DNA of 64,000 bases from Puffinus mauretanicus (GCA_023333565.1 JAJKFH010000157.1:496001-560000), one strand, 5' to 3'; counted from the stretch's first letter, positions 9,741 through 23,718 are shown. Program-made: numbers and translations. Notes: generated by a model not told the origin, from the letters alone.

Positions 9741-12700
9741 TTGCTTTCTTTAATTAAGAGGTAAAAATTTGGAGTACCGTCCATTTGTACTGGAGCTAGT
9801 GCAGAGGGGCTTCTATCTCTTACGGTCGCCAGCTATTTCTGTATTACAATTAAGATCATTCAGTAATACCGTCCTCTGTTTAATCTGTATCTTCCAAATG
9901 TCAGTAGAGCATTTCTAGTTGATACCACGTGAAGGTCTGGCCCAGTACCTTTGGATTTTTTTTTAAGCATCTAGCTTATATACAAATAAGGTGAATTATT
10001 TGTTAAATTTCACGGTGAAATTATCTAAAGCTTTGATATAATAAACAGGACATAGGAGTTCACAGCCTGTGACAATGAAATGCTGGACTGGTCAGAAAAC
10101 CTTCTGAATTCGTATTTGTTCTGATTGTAAATTTTGCAATGTCTTGTAGGTTTTTTAATAAAGTGAAAATAAAAATGAATATTTTAGAAAAGAAAAGGAG
10201 AAAAGGAAGAAAAAGGAAAGATTAAGAAAACATTTCCCCCCCTGAATGTGAATTTGGTTTTGTAGTCAAACTAGAAGCATATCAATTCAATAAAAATGGA
10301 AACTCTGACTTTTTAATCTTGTTTCAGTTGAAAAACAGAGAAAGAGGGTTAAAAACAAGTGAAAAGTCATCTGTCCTCTACGAAGATACTCAAGGAGACA
10401 AAAATATGTCCCAAGTTCACATTATATGCAGTGACAGGCTGTTATTGTACAGATGATAAATTCTGCTGGCATAGGATCCAGAAAAATAATTCAATCCAGA
10501 TCAAGTTAGTATTATGCATAAGGATATTCTGGATTGATTGTGCAAGCAGATGTTCTGTGAATTCAATCAAGAAATGTTTTTTGTCACCTCTGTTCAAACA
10601 GGCAAGCCAGCTTCATTCCCAGTTGAGATGAGAACAGGTATCCATTGCTTACTCTATTAACAATAGACAATTTTTCTAATAATGAATAGATTTTTTCCAG
10701 TCTTCTGATGAGATTGCTGAGTGCCAGATGTAGCTGTGAGAATTTTCCTTTTTCTCTAGAGAGGGAGCAACAGTTTAATTTTGTTCTGAAGAGCTTATTT
10801 TAAATGCATCTGAAATAGAAGTAAACTGCTCACTAAGTAGCATCTGCCAACAGGTAATGTTAAACCCCTCTCTAACAGCGCAATGCATGTATCCCAGATA
10901 TAGGCTAAGAAAGGATATGGGTGATAAGAGAAAAAATCAGCATCATAAAAGCATGCATTTATTTAGTGCAAAGTTACTTGCGTCCAGGTCAGCTAGAAGA
11001 CATCATTGGTGAGGTACAGTGATAGCAAAATGTTCGTATACTCACATGTGTTGTCTCTGTTTGTGTACTAAAAAATATGCACTGAAAGCAAATTTTAAAA
11101 CTATTGGGTTTATAGACCCAGATACAGTTTTCCTAAATTGTCTAATATTCTTTTCTCAAAACTTAAACTTTTATTTATGACCTCAGACTCACTGTGGGTT
11201 TTGGAATGCTCTCTTCTCTAAAGAAGAGACCACTTTCTCTCTTTCTTTCTTTCTTTTTAAACAATATGAGTAAATCAAAAGCATTTTACCATTATATAAA
11301 ATGAGAAACAAAAGAGACAGTGTCAGGTATTCCCAGCACCCTGCTCGTAAACCTGTAGCTTTGTCTTTGCATACAACTGTAATGAACAGGCATTGCATTA
11401 TTTTACATGCATTTGCTTCAGAGAGGTTTCCACGTATGCTAAAGTAACAAGGTCAGTCAATAAACTTCTTATGACGGAGTTGGAGAACTGAGGTTTTGTT
11501 GTACAACCCCTCACCACCTCCAGAAAGAGTTACGCTTTTTTTTTTTAAAAAAAAAGACCTTTCTAAGCATAACCCATTGGCATCTTTCTTAATAGGCACA
11601 TCCCGTGGCCTGCTGGCCCAGCATAACTTAGTAGGAAAGGGAGCTGCTGCTGGGAAAATGCGGACAAGAGAGATGAGTTCAAAAAGTGTAATTGGCATAC
11701 ACACACAGCAAAATATCCCAGAAGACTCAGAAGACTTCTCAGTCCTGAGAACATTTACAACCAAGCACAGTGATTTATACCCTGATTCCAGTGGAATTAC
11801 TCATGAGAGCAAGTAATATGCTCAGTAGTAATTAACAAGCCTGAATTTTCTCTATTTTTTTCACTGACTCTCACGCCTCTTCACACTGTCGAAGAGGTGT
11901 GAAAGAAGAAGGCCTGAGAACATGGTCTTATTTCACATTTTTTCCTCCAAGACATTTTTGTGCTATCAGTCGAGCTTTGGAGAACAAATGTCGCCAACCA
12001 AGTAGAATCAACAAATGTGTAAACCCACGTGTCCCCATCTCATTCATCTCACCATGTGTGCTCTGACAGTTCCTCAAAAAAGCATTCATCTACATAAGTT
12101 GTGAACTTCAAAGCCTTATCAGCAAAATTAAAATACTAAAGTGGGCAATTTATTTAGTTCTTCGTCTATTTAGTTCTTTCAGTTTTCTTTTGCTCTGTAT
12201 TTTTCCTCCAAAACATGTGCATGCAAACAGAGAAACATGAGGCTATCCACAGTTTGCTGCATGAACTCGGGTATCCAGATGTGGTCAGCAAACTGATCAT
12301 AACTATTAAACACTGGCTCTAGCAAAGGATAAATATCCCTCCTCTTCTAGGTTTTAAGCCAACAGTTTAAGGTTCCCTAATCAAAATAGCGCTCAGATTC
12401 TTGAGCTTTCAAGCTTGTGCTGAAATTCCAGTAGAGTCAATGGGACAAACGTGTTCTTAAGAAATGTCTTATTTGATTTCTCAAAACCAAGCTCTGTTTT
12501 AGCTACTTAAATGTGGATTTAAGGCTAAAGCTGCCATACAAAATGAAATATGATAAAATTAGTTATCACCCTGTAATCCAAAGAAAGTGTGCATGACAGA
12601 ACTCATTTAATATTGCACTGTGCTTTCATTACTAGGCAAAATAAGTGAGGAAGCTTGGGCTGAATTCAGACAGTATTTTATGTGCATTTGTAACTGTAGT

Positions 12701-13539
12701 TGTCAGAAAAGTTTTCTTCTCTGTAGATACAGAGACTTAAATTTGAGTTAGAACAATATCACTTGAAAAAAGTCTCTGAGAATTTCTGAGAATTCTTTTA
12801 TACCCAGTCTTTTGTCAGAACTTTAACCCAACTTTACAGCATCTTTTTTCAAATTTTTTTGCTGTGTTCACATACACAATTGTGTATGACAGATAGACGT
12901 GATTAATACATAACACATGGTGTACAGTATCCATTCCAAGAGGAATCTATGCAGTACAGTTTTTGTCTTCAAGATGCTTTGGGATTTACAAGATATTAGT
13001 TAAGCTCAAGTAACCTTCTGTTCTTTCTACGCTAAGTTAGTAACAGATTTCTCTTATATTTCCTTCAAAATTTTTACCACTTAATTTTCTCTAATAGAAA
13101 TAGTTTCATTAAATCTTCAATTTCATACATCTCAATATTCAAAATCATTACTGTAGGTATAGCAAAAATAATTAAAGCTAAGTATTTTTCAGTAACCAGG
13201 GGTAAAATCTTGATTATCATTCAGCTCCATGGCACAATGACCTCTGATTTCACTGCAGCCAGGATCCAAAACCATTTGTGGGATTTATAGTATTCCAGCC
13301 AAGATCTGATGACATTCTTTCATAAATAATGAATCCTGGATATTGTCCTGTAAAGAAATCTGACACAGCAGGTTAGCTGGTTTTGGCTGATACCTTCTTC
13401 CTCCTCACAATGGATGACTCTGAAGAGACTGGCTGAAGCAGAGGTCTCACTGCACCACCTGGATATATCAGAACAGTTCTGAGAGAGGAGAAATTTTAGG
13501 ATATTAGCTTCCAATAATTTCTGAAGTAATCTTTTTCCT
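9741..13539. other. Unique AT-rich sequence, no gene recognised
   Basis: Holds a CTTT-rich microsatellite at 11233-11257 and an adjacent T11/A9 palindrome at 11536-11555. A stretch near 11775-11826 (GATTCCAGTGGAATTACTCATG-like) resembles a short motif common in ancient amniote repeats. No reading frame stands out. Confidence 0.55.
11233..11257. repeat. CTTT/CT microsatellite
   Basis: Pyrimidine run with three to four CTTT units after a short CT tract. Confidence 0.85.
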
Positions 13540-13830
13540 CTTCTCCTCCCTACTGTGTCCCTCAGTATTGCCTCCCAGCCACACTGGGCCTCCCAGACCC
13601 ATCACAGCACTATTGCAACCCCAAGGCAGAAGGGGGCAGCTGGAGCACTCCGGCAGAGGTGCAAGGATGCAATGGGGCAAGGCAGAGCCTTGTGCAAGGC
13701 TACCGAGGGGAATCCCTGGCTCTCAGCTACTGCTGTCCTCTGCCCTCCTCAGCTGCTGCTGTGAAGCCTTTGCCTGAGGAGAGACACCCTCATGTGGGGA
13801 CCATTGATCCAGAGAGTCCGGTGAGAAATG
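13540..13830. other. Local GC-rich block, possible exon or regulatory island
   Basis: About 290 bp, clearly richer in G and C than the flanks (near 60% by eye). It is open in more than one plus-strand frame, which is expected from its low stop-codon content. A good match to a splice donor (CCG|GTGAGAA, 13817-13826) and a second (CAG|GTAGGAC, 13833-13842) lie at its right edge. No protein family is recognised in any frame. It could be an exon of a non-coding RNA, a worn repeat, or simply a GC fluctuation. Confidence 0.25.
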
Positions 13831-13842
13831 TTCAGGTAGGAC

Positions 13843-14647
13843 CTTTCATATCAAATAAACTCAGGGTTTGTCAGGATGAGACTTCCAGCTGTGCTGTTAG
13901 ACGGTGTTTGTTCAGTTTCACGAAGGCCCACATCATGACAAAGATTTTAGAAGTGCCACTTAGGACAAACTGCATCAGGTTACCAAACAGATCCTAGTGT
14001 AGATAACACTTGAGGGAGAAAGCCTGCAGGGAAATACGATTTGATGTTGGTTTCATTCTGAATGAAAACTCCTCCAGAAAGAACTCCTAGCTAACACATC
14101 ATCTTTATTCTACCACAAGGTTGGAAAGACTCTTCACCACTGCTGTAACTCATTCCTGAACTTAGACACTTTGATTTCCCTTCCTGACTTATGGGGAAGT
14201 TTTGCTGTAGCGCCATGGAACGCCTTCTCCTGAATTCTGCCCTTACAAGCTGTACTTCTAAGGGCAGAATTTGCTGAAAGTGTTTCAATTTTCCCTTTTC
14301 AATGACCTAATATTATTTCACTTGAAATAATCTGAGTACACTTGGTAGCACTAGATTTTGATAAAAAATGCTGTTTGAAAAAAATGCGGTTTATGCCTAA
14401 GTCACACTGTCACTTTATATTAACTTTCTTATCCATTTCACCTTTATACTGTCCTCTGTATTCATTCATTTTTAACTAAGTTATCCTTTTTCAGTCCTGA
14501 AATAGATTTTAAAAAGACAGGAGTGCCCGCCTCAGTCTGAAAGAAAGCTATTGCCCTGGCAATTAAAAGCAACTTGAACTCCTAATGAGCAGAGGAAAAT
14601 TTTTTAGAACCATATTCATACTGTAAACTAATGAAGATAATGTATAA
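13843..14647. other. Unique AT-rich sequence, nothing recognised
   Basis: No gene, RNA or clear repeat is visible. Confidence 0.6.
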
Positions 14648-14745
14648 CTCTTTCACATAGCTTTCCATCCTTGAATCTTTGAATGCTTTACAAAAAGTAA
14701 GTCACTTCAGTACCACAATGTAACCTTGTTCAGTGATTAGGTACC
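14648..14745 (+). mobile_element. Ancient MIR-like SINE remnant
   Basis: The plus strand reads ATAGCTTTCCATCCTTGAAT, then TTTGAATGCTTTACAAAAAG. This matches the 'tagcacttttcatc...atctcaaagcgctttacaaa' start of the amniote MIR-type SINE. The tail is too diverged to bound precisely. Confidence 0.5.
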
Positions 14746-17700
14746 CTGAGTACCAATAATTCCCTAGACAGAAATGCTACTTTATATCAAAATGTACATG
14801 ATCAACTGAATATAGTTTAAATATCAAATTTTGTAAGGTAAATTTTGTGAGTTTCTTGCACTGGGTTTTGATTCTGAAGCACTAAACATGACATTTCTGT
14901 AAATAGACAAACCATTTCTGCTCCACATTTCCACAAACACGGTCATACTCTTAGCTAAAAGGACCTCCAACCTAAAATTAGTAATGACAGTACTCAGCAT
15001 CTCTAAATACCTGTTGTGGCTTGTTTTTTTTTTAAATTGTTCAATTTTGATCTGATATCAGATTATAGAGACAGATCAGTTAAGTGTAGTGCTGTATTTT
15101 GCCATTTCTTTGGCTGTAACAAGTAGGAAGGCATTTAACTGATGTCCTTTCTATCTTCAGAATCAGCAGACCTCAGACCCTGCTGCTGTATTTATGTGCA
15201 TATGTAATTGCAGCACACTTCATGAAGGTTTCTAAATGCACTTCAGACACAGAGATTGTCCTTACAAGAGACGTTCTCCATCTGCATGTGCCTGTGTCAA
15301 GAATCGCAGCATATAGTAAACAGGTACACCACAAATGTCTTTTGAAAATCATAATAATGATTCTGAAGCAGCATTTAAATATCAGGTATCTCAACAGCTC
15401 ATGTTGCCATGAACTGTTGTTTGTGGTATGTCAATAGCTCATGAGAAATCACGCAAATCTTCCAGTTAAGGTAGGGTCAAAGTCAGTTCATTACAAAGAT
15501 CTGTGTAATACTGTTCCATGTTCCTTGTTTTCATGAATGCCTGTGGCACATAAAAGGTAAATTGAATGCAGATAGCCAAAAAGTCTCTTCTGGCTAGTTC
15601 TGCACTGGTCTCAGCCCAGGTTAGGGAGTTCCTTTGTATTCTTGCAGTAGCTCTACTCCATAAGCCACCATATAAAACATTTAATAGGCCCCTGCTCACC
15701 CTCCCAAAATTTTCTACTGTGGGATTTTAAACAGCAACATAATAACCCTACCTGCAAGGATACTACATCCGCTTTCATTAGCTTGGCTTTCAGTAAGAAA
15801 TTTAACTCTACAGAATGCATCAAAATCCCTGCTGTGAAACATGTAATCTTCTAAGTGTGGTCAAAAAAGCTCTATAATTTCTCATTCTTTTTAAAATCAA
15901 AATCATTTGAGGCTCTGATTTTTCCTTCATTTTCTAGCTGTAGTTTTGGTGATTTTATAAATCCTGAATAAAAATAACACATCATGCTTTGGACAGATGA
16001 ACACAGATTTTCTCCATTATTCAGTCCTTTGTAGTCCTCATTAGCATACACTGAGTCACCAGCTTGCTAAATAAACAGAACATTTAGGTTAGACATATGT
16101 TTTTTTCACCTCACTTATTTCATGATGCAGAAAGTACTTAAGCTCTGTTTCAGCCCTTTCCTGTGTGAGAACAGAATGCTCCAATTAATAATGGCAAATT
16201 ACAGCCAGAAACCTGTGCCTGAATGAGCTTGTCAGGACAATGAGACTTTTCTGCTTATTATTTTGAGAAAATTCAAGTGAAAGAGAGAAGCTGTGAGTCG
16301 TCGTAAAATTCTCAGTCCTTTATCAGGGCAACATATATATGTGTGTAAAACAACTTGCAGGATCAGGGCTTTAAAATAAAAAAAATAAAAATCAAGTTTT
16401 ATGGATGAAGCATTAAGAAAAATGCCAATTTTGGAGTACTTGGAAATGACAGTATCAGTTATTTAGTAATGAATTTAAAAGGTTGAAATTCTTCTTAGTA
16501 CAAACCACCCTGCTCCCCTATTTCACTTTTATTAGCAGTATTACTAAGACATGCTAACTCTGCAACAGAGCTAGAAGATCTGGGATTTGATGGTGGGGAT
16601 CACCAAGAGAAAGAATCAGAAGAGACTTTGCTTGCTTTTCCAGAATAGCATAGCTGCCCTAGATTCTGCCTGGACAGACATGAAAGGATACACTATGCCT
16701 TACAGCCACTTATTTATCCCCAAACTCTCATACAAAATATACCGACCTAAGTGTTTTTAAGGACTGAGGGGGATTTCTATCTCAGAAAATGCACCAAGTA
16801 TTATTGTGTTGCTGCTGAGTATTACAGCAATTACATAATAGGCAATGCACACAGTAAGAGATGAGATAAAATAAGTGCAATAATAAAAGAGAGCGAGGAC
16901 AATAATAAGAAAGCAACCTTCCCCATTGTGCTAGGAACTCTCTTTCCCCAACCAATCTTCTAACAACACCACCCAAAGTCAAACAACTTTTGGGTAGCTT
17001 GTTTGGCAGCTGGCTGAGCTGCTGCACACTCGCTGGAATAACTCACCCACAGGTGTCTGTGCCTACCTTCCTGGCAGCGGCCAGGCTTTGGAGCATTTCT
17101 CACAGTGTTTGCAGCAAGAAGAAGCACTTCAACAAGGACTGACTCTTCCCACATAGGCTTGGTGTTTAATTCAGCCATACTACAGCCATTCTCTTTATAC
17201 TGGAGGGGTGCTTACAGCGTTCTTAGGGTAGGTGAAAATGGTAACCAGTTCAGAAGTACTATTATATCAGTGTATTATGGAAACAATAAAAACAATAATG
17301 TTCCCTACTCCGTGGGAAAAAAAGGATTCTCTATCTTAGCCTACCAAATGAATGGAGGAATAATTTTTTTTCTCCCAGCTAGGACAACTGGTATAGATAA
17401 TTGTTATACGTGTTAGGGATAAGCACAAGACATAAAGACATCCAGTTAACTTGCCATCAGCTAAGTAGTAGTAGCTGAACTGACTGTGGGCGATGCCTTG
17501 TGAGGGCACTCAATAGCTCAGCTAAGAGCTGATAACCCAAGTTTTCATTTAAATCAAATATCTGTATATCTTCAAATAATACATAATTATAGCAAATTTC
17601 CTTTTCCCTTGCAGTTGCATGCACCACTGTGTTCAAGAGATGTCTGTTGTAATGGGAAAACCTTCTGGGAAGGACTCCAAGGTGATTGCATCTTTGGTTA

Positions 17701-18779
17701 TGTGGAGTCAGGTGGTGGCAGCAGGTCTGCCTTAGGTCAGATCTGTCAGGGCACAACTATGTCTTTTCATGGTGCCTTTTAGTGCCTTTCTTCCGTGCTC
17801 AGATACCGCCTACGAAGCAGTGAGTCATGATGAGGTAACACAAAAGTCACACGTGCCTGTTCAGATGAGGCCACAAACCTTCCACTATAAGTAACTTAAT
17901 ACAGCTATTGCTATTTCTTCATTAGTTACCTTGTTCGTAGCTATTTCCTAATTGTAAGATAGAAACATTTACAGAGGAAAGATAGTAAAGAAATGACAGG
18001 GCAGCCAATTCCAGCATGACAATTTCCCTCAGAATAAATGCACCTGAGTTTGTGAAAGCTTTTGTGAACAAAAAGCTTTCGAACAAACACATGGGGAGGG
18101 GGGGGAAGAAAAGAATGGACAAACCTGTTAGAAACTGTGGGATCAAATCTGAGTGAAATTTGACCAGAAGATGAAATCTCTTTTTTTTATTCAAGTAAGT
18201 GATGGTGGTTGAAAGAATATTTTGGCTTGCTTTATTCTGCTGTGCTATTCATTGTGGAGCAGGTTGGCACCTGCCCATCTCCCCTAGAGGAAAGGCTAAA
18301 CACAATTGTGCTGCTCTCAGGAATCCCAGAGGGGAAGTAACCTGTGCCAGCCCATTTTTTGTTGTAACTTCTTTTCTCTCACTGGTCAGCAATTTGGAGG
18401 CCACTTGCATGGAAAAAGAGAGAGCAGCTTATTGGCAGCCGTTCTACTCCCATGGTGATTCCTACAGTACAGGTGAATAGCACGTGGAGGATCATAGGGG
18501 GATACTAGAAGGTAGGAGTAATCTTTTTATACAGAACAAGAAATAATAGAGGAAAAAAAGTAACGTAGGTCCGTAACAGCAAAAAGAAACTACATTTGAT
18601 ATATCAAAGAAAGAGGAGGCAGCAGAAGAGATCCAGAGAGAGGAAGGACAAGGATGACTGGCAAATTTCATTAAATTGGCTTTGTATCATTTTAAGAAGC
18701 TGTTGTGGGACTGGGGAGAATTCTGTTTGCTTGTTTTTCTCATAAACTTATAGACAGAAAAATGCTGGCCAGCTCTAAA
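14746..18779. other. Unique AT-rich sequence, no gene recognised
   Basis: No recognisable gene. An AP-1-type TGAGTCA (16052-16058) follows an ATTAGCATA block at 16040-16048. Near 16355-16372 the phrase TTGCAGGATCAGGGCTTT resembles the tail of a common ancient amniote repeat. A small frame at 18202-18480 (93 codons if the upstream GTG is counted) starts with a hydrophobic stretch but has no other support. Confidence 0.5.
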
Positions 18780-19130
18780 ATCGGGGCATCAGTCATGCAG
18801 GCATTTAGCCAGCATCACCATTGGGCCCTATGAATGTCAGGTGCTGTTCAGAAAACTAATTAGTGTGTTTTCCTTCAACACTTTGTTGAAAGAATGTTTC
18901 ATTACCATGCAAATGGCATTAACTCACAACACAAGCTAATTGAATTCTTACAAAACATCCCATGCAGACCCTTATCATAACCTGCTGAACAATAAATGCT
19001 AAACCCACTTTAGAAGATAGAATTCGTATTAAGTAGCAGGACACTGATTGTCAGACTATTTATGGCTTTTATTATTTCAGATACTTTGAGCCCAAAAGTA
19101 ATTCATCTTGTTACCTCTGTTAACAATGGA
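18780..19130. promoter_or_regulatory. Candidate conserved non-coding (enhancer-like) block
   Basis: Within about 100 bp there is a palindromic homeodomain site CTAATTAG (18856-18863), a perfect POU octamer ATGCAAAT (18907-18914) and a further TAATTG (18937-18942). The sequence lacks simple repeats and has the balanced, non-decayed look of deeply conserved vertebrate enhancers. This is inference from motif content only. AT-rich DNA gives homeodomain sites by chance, so confidence is low. Confidence 0.25.
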
Positions 19131-21627
19131 TTGGCACTTGCCACTGTAACCAGCTGGACTGATAGTTGAAAAGTAAACTACTCTACTGCCCTCAGTGAAA
19201 ACAGCATGGTTAATACACATCCTGCCACGTGTGTTTTAAGTTGTCTGTTTCTGCAGCCCCCCTCTCCTTCCTGCCAGCAGCAATTACAACAGGGCCTCAG
19301 AGCAGTGAATGGCTTCAGCAGAGCAGCAGCCATGTGCTCACTCCTCTGTCATCTTTGCCAGTGCAATTACACATGAATTCAGTCTCTGAACTGGACTTTC
19401 CTGCCCAATGGCTTTCTCCAACACATATTAACAGCAGTCGGTTTTCATCGCTGGGTGCTTTCATTCCTTTCTATTCTTGCATTCACTTTGGCTGGATCAA
19501 GATATTTCAAAAGTCAATCTGGATCAGTCCCTGCCTACTCATTAATCACTCATTAAGCCCACCTTATTCCTAGCCTTATTCACTTGGCAAGTTTACTGAT
19601 TAAAGCCATAGTGAAGCACAGATCCCAGCTGGGAGATGAAAGCTACCACGAATGCTGTCTGCTGAGTTTGCCATTGGCATGAGGTGTCGGTATCAGATGA
19701 ACAGCAGTTTATAGCACTGCTGATCTGCTGAGCCTGCGCTCTACTCACACAAATAAAAGGTAAAATATTATGGCTTAGTCTGAGTTGGACAACACGTAGT
19801 TACTATCTTCCAGGTGAAAGAAAAATGCCTGACTGCAGATACAAAAGAAGCAGGTGAGAGGCTTGGCCAGGCAAAAAGCAGGCACTTAATACAACATGTA
19901 AACATAAACCTGATTGCTCTGCTGTGCGGACCTGGAGGGCTGACATTCAGTACCACTCTACCTCAGTGCTTGCAGCTAGTAGTTTACACTGATCCCTTAC
20001 AGGTACTGAAAAGCAAGCTCTGGAAAACAACTGTTGCTGAATAGAAGAGAGTTTCAATGCCAAATTGGACAGAACAAAGGGTAGGAAATCTTTTCCTGGT
20101 GTCAATCACGTTACTCGTTTAGAAGTCTCAGTGATTAAAACAGTAGTACTCAGGGTCCTGGAAGAGCAGGAGCGCAATGAGAGCAATATTAATGTCACCA
20201 TTTTCTCCAGGTGAAAGTATTTCTCCAAGCTTCATAGCAAGATCCAAGTTAAACTTTTATTCAATGCAACGATTCAACCATTTTGCAGGCAGAAACAAAA
20301 TAGTACAGAGATTACCCAATTGCAGTATTTTTTAAGCATAGTGATTTATTCTCAATAAAAATGTGCAGATAAGCAGATGTGCTTTGAGATAGAAACAGTT
20401 TAGAGTCCTTTAAAACAGTAATATCCACTGCAGAGTTTCTTGTTTTTTCCTTGTCTCAAATAATCTCAACAATAGGTTAATAGACTTAACCTTGCCACTG
20501 GAAGGCACATTTGTATATGTGTAAAATAAAAGCTTTTAGAGGACTGATGGCAGAACTGAGACGAAAATAGTCATTCCTGTCCACAGAGATTTTTAAGACA
20601 TGGAGAGAATTTTTAATCTGATATTATGATGAAAGAGTCATCATTCAGAAACTTCTGTAAATATAAAAATATGCAGAAGAACATTGGTTTGGATAAATCA
20701 AAACTTCCCATTTTTTATCATTTCTAAAAGTTCCATTGCTATTTAAGTAATTTCCTATTAATGTACTATGTTTTTTGAAAGAAAGATATTTTTATTTCTG
20801 GTTCAAAAAACTTAAATGCAACATTTAATACAATGGATTTTTTTCAATGTTTGAACTTGTCACTGAGATTGAAGACTGGTTGAACTGATCACTGATTCAT
20901 TAGTCCTATAAGCTAATACGTCTTTGGTTTTGCCTGTTTCTAATCCACTCTAATGAGTCAGTGACCCCTTTAAGAAAGGCAGATCTCTCCCACTGATCTA
21001 TGTAGGTCTGAAGCCTGCCCTCAGATCCTGGTTAGAGTATTCTGTAGCTCTCTTGCAGCCCATGGTATTGGGTTTTCTTCCCCTAATAATCAAGATTCGG
21101 AGGGTATTGGTGTATATCCCAGTCTGCTCTGATACAGAGTGAAAACTTGGGAATTAGAACAACTACTCCCAGGAGCAGATTGACTTCACATCTTCATGAA
21201 GAAACGATTTTTCATGAAGTTCTCTTAAGAACATTTTATTTGGACCCTCTGACAGACATTTATGAAAATAAAAAAGCATCTTAAGCTCTTCTTTGCAAAA
21301 CTGTTGACTGCTACAGAACAATACAGCAAGGGCAAAAGGAAGGGGAAATGAAACTGTGAAAGTGGATATTGTGCAAATGTGAAAAGGAGGAGTAGAAAGA
21401 ATTTGCAGGATGTGAGAAATGGGAGATCTGGGGTGTCTATTGCCAGACAGAACATCTGTAAGCACACCTTCACTGCTAAGTGTTTTACACTGTCCCAGAG
21501 TGAAGCAAAACAGGGTCTGTGTACCAATTAATCTGGATGGAAGCATAAACAGAGAAAAGGGCTTAATTTAGCTTAAGATCATGAGAAATATTAGTTCTGT
21601 TCTCCACATCTCATATTTTGAATTTCT

Positions 21628-21658
21628 AAAACAAAGAAACAAACAAACAAAAAAAACA
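21628..21658. repeat. AAAC microsatellite
   Basis: Imperfect (AAAC)n ending in an A8 run. Confidence 0.85.
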
Positions 21659-21914
21659 CCCTAGCTCACCAAAATGAAATCCACCTCACAATTAGGAAGA
21701 GTATTTGCTTTGAATTGTAATTGAAATAAGGACAAAGTAAAATTACAGAACAGCAAGGCAAGCACCCACTACATTTTCTCTATGTGAAACTGTTCCAAAA
21801 ACTCAGTGGTGCAAGATGCACATACTGTGTAAAATGTTAAATTATTCATTCTATTTGTATTTAATGGTTCCAAAAAACCCAAGCTGGTAAAACACACACA
21901 ACACTTAATGCACC

Positions 21915-21932
21915 TTTTTTTTTTTTTTTTTT
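21915..21932. repeat. T18 homopolymer
   Basis: Eighteen consecutive T. No retroposed sequence is recognised beside it, so it is not clearly a poly(A) tail on the minus strand. Confidence 0.9.
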
Positions 21933-23718
21933 AACTTTAGAAGGCACTTGTTCCAACACCTTCTGCTTGCAAGCTAAATTATTTGCGTCTAGTTTTGTCT
22001 CCATCCAAGATTTGTGGAAAGGTGTATAATCTTCCATTCCCATGAGACACACATACTTTCACACCCCTCCAAGCACATTGCCTTCAATTGCTTGTTAAAC
22101 AGAGCCAATGAAACTGAGAATTCTTAAACAAAACACACATTAGCATGCCTCTTGTTTTCTTAGATTTTCATTGCTCCATTTACTATTTAGAACTTCATCC
22201 CACTCCTATTGAAGTGAATAATGAAACTCTCATTGATTTCAATTTGAAAACCTTTCGATAGCATTAATTAACATCTAACTGTTGAAGAATTCGAGCTGCA
22301 TAGTGTTATCAGCTGAAGTTTTGCTCCTGGATCTGCCCTACACTTTTACTAGGTTGTAGAAGTTGCTTCTTAGTGTGAGATATCTACTGCTTATGGTCAT
22401 ATTGACATCTCTTTTGCACTGTGCCTCAAATTTCGTCTGAGTCATAAAGATAGGGGTAAAAGGAAATTTAGAACATGTATCCCACCTTTAAAATCTTGCA
22501 TGGCCTGTAGTAGTTATCAATTATCAATTAAACTTCTGAAGCAGAGGGAGGAGAAGAGATGCTAGTCAAGTCCATCTTCTGTTTGATAAGAAGTCTCACA
22601 GAATACAAAAGATCAAACAGCAGCTACTTCAGCAATACATACATCAAGCAACAGGGCTGCTCTGTGTGTATTTCTGAAGTGACTGATGGGCTAGGAATGC
22701 TAATGCCACTTCCTCAGCTTCCATCAGCTGCACAAGTAACTGCCCTCATTCCTAAACATCTCTGTGGCTCTGGGACTGTCAGCAGAGCACATGCCACTAT
22801 CCATTGCTTCTCTTCCCATCGTTTCAGAGTCTTCTTACCATTTGTTTAATAACCTGTTCCACTAACCTTCACCATCTCCCTGCTTTTCCATCCTTCACCC
22901 TTGAATGATTTTATGGATTCCAATTCATCTGAAGAAGATGATGATGCCAGTGAAAATGTAACCATTCAGAAAGAGGCAGCCTGAACAGTCACACTACAAA
23001 TTTTGCATCTGGCATTCAATCTTATAGATAAACTGGCTGAGATCTTTCAGAATAGTGAATGATTCCATAAAGCTAGTCTCCAAAACCCAGTCCTGTTTCT
23101 TCATCCTTCCCATCTTATGTACTATCCCATGTGTTTAAACTATGTATATTTCTGAAATCCCAGCATACACCCATCCTTACAATAATTCCTGGGGAAAAAA
23201 AAAATGCTTTGAAAGGAACACATCTTTGACAGATCGTAGAGTATGGCTTGTGTATATTAACAGACATTTGTTTATAAGCATAACTACAGCTGCTTGCATT
23301 ATGTATTTTATTTTGTTTGTTTAAAACAACTGTGTCTAAAATTTATTTCTGCTTGTACTTTTTGAGAAAAATGCATTTTGAAGCTCAACAATTTTCATAT
23401 CCTCCCACTTCCTTAAGATGTATTTAAGTAAATTTCATCAGCTTTGTTCCGAAGAAAAATATTTCATTGAGACTAAAAGCATATTTTAAAATTATGCATT
23501 GCTGATGCATAGTTCAAATGGTAGTGATTTTTCTATTGCCTGGGCCCAGCCCTTCTGGTCTTGCTGGCATTGGTCTGTTAGAGCGAACAGAACTGTGCTG
23601 ATTCACAATCAACTGCAGAGCTGGAGCATCATTTAAGGCCATTTTGAGTGAAAAAAACTGGAAATCTTAGATGCTTCTTGCTCAAATTGTTGTCCAAAAA
23701 GCAGATTCGTGCCTGGCG

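Larger units (their letters stand above)
19131..23718. other. Unique AT-rich sequence, no gene recognised
   Basis: Simple sequence only: an AAAC-rich tract at 21628-21658 and a T18 run at 21915-21932. A plus-strand frame at 19229-19573 (114 codons) follows a TTTCTGCAG acceptor-like site but matches no family I know and is probably chance. Around 22195-22245 and 23595-23625 there are short phrases like those of ancient amniote repeats. Confidence 0.5.

Noticed and set aside
19229..19573. A 114-codon frame after an acceptor-like TTTCTGCAG
   Set aside because: No family match, no downstream donor that fits, and composition like its flanks. Not enough to call an exon.
21915..21932. T18 run as the tail of a processed pseudogene on the minus strand
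   Set aside because: The adjacent sequence gives no recognisable gene product, and no flanking duplication was found.
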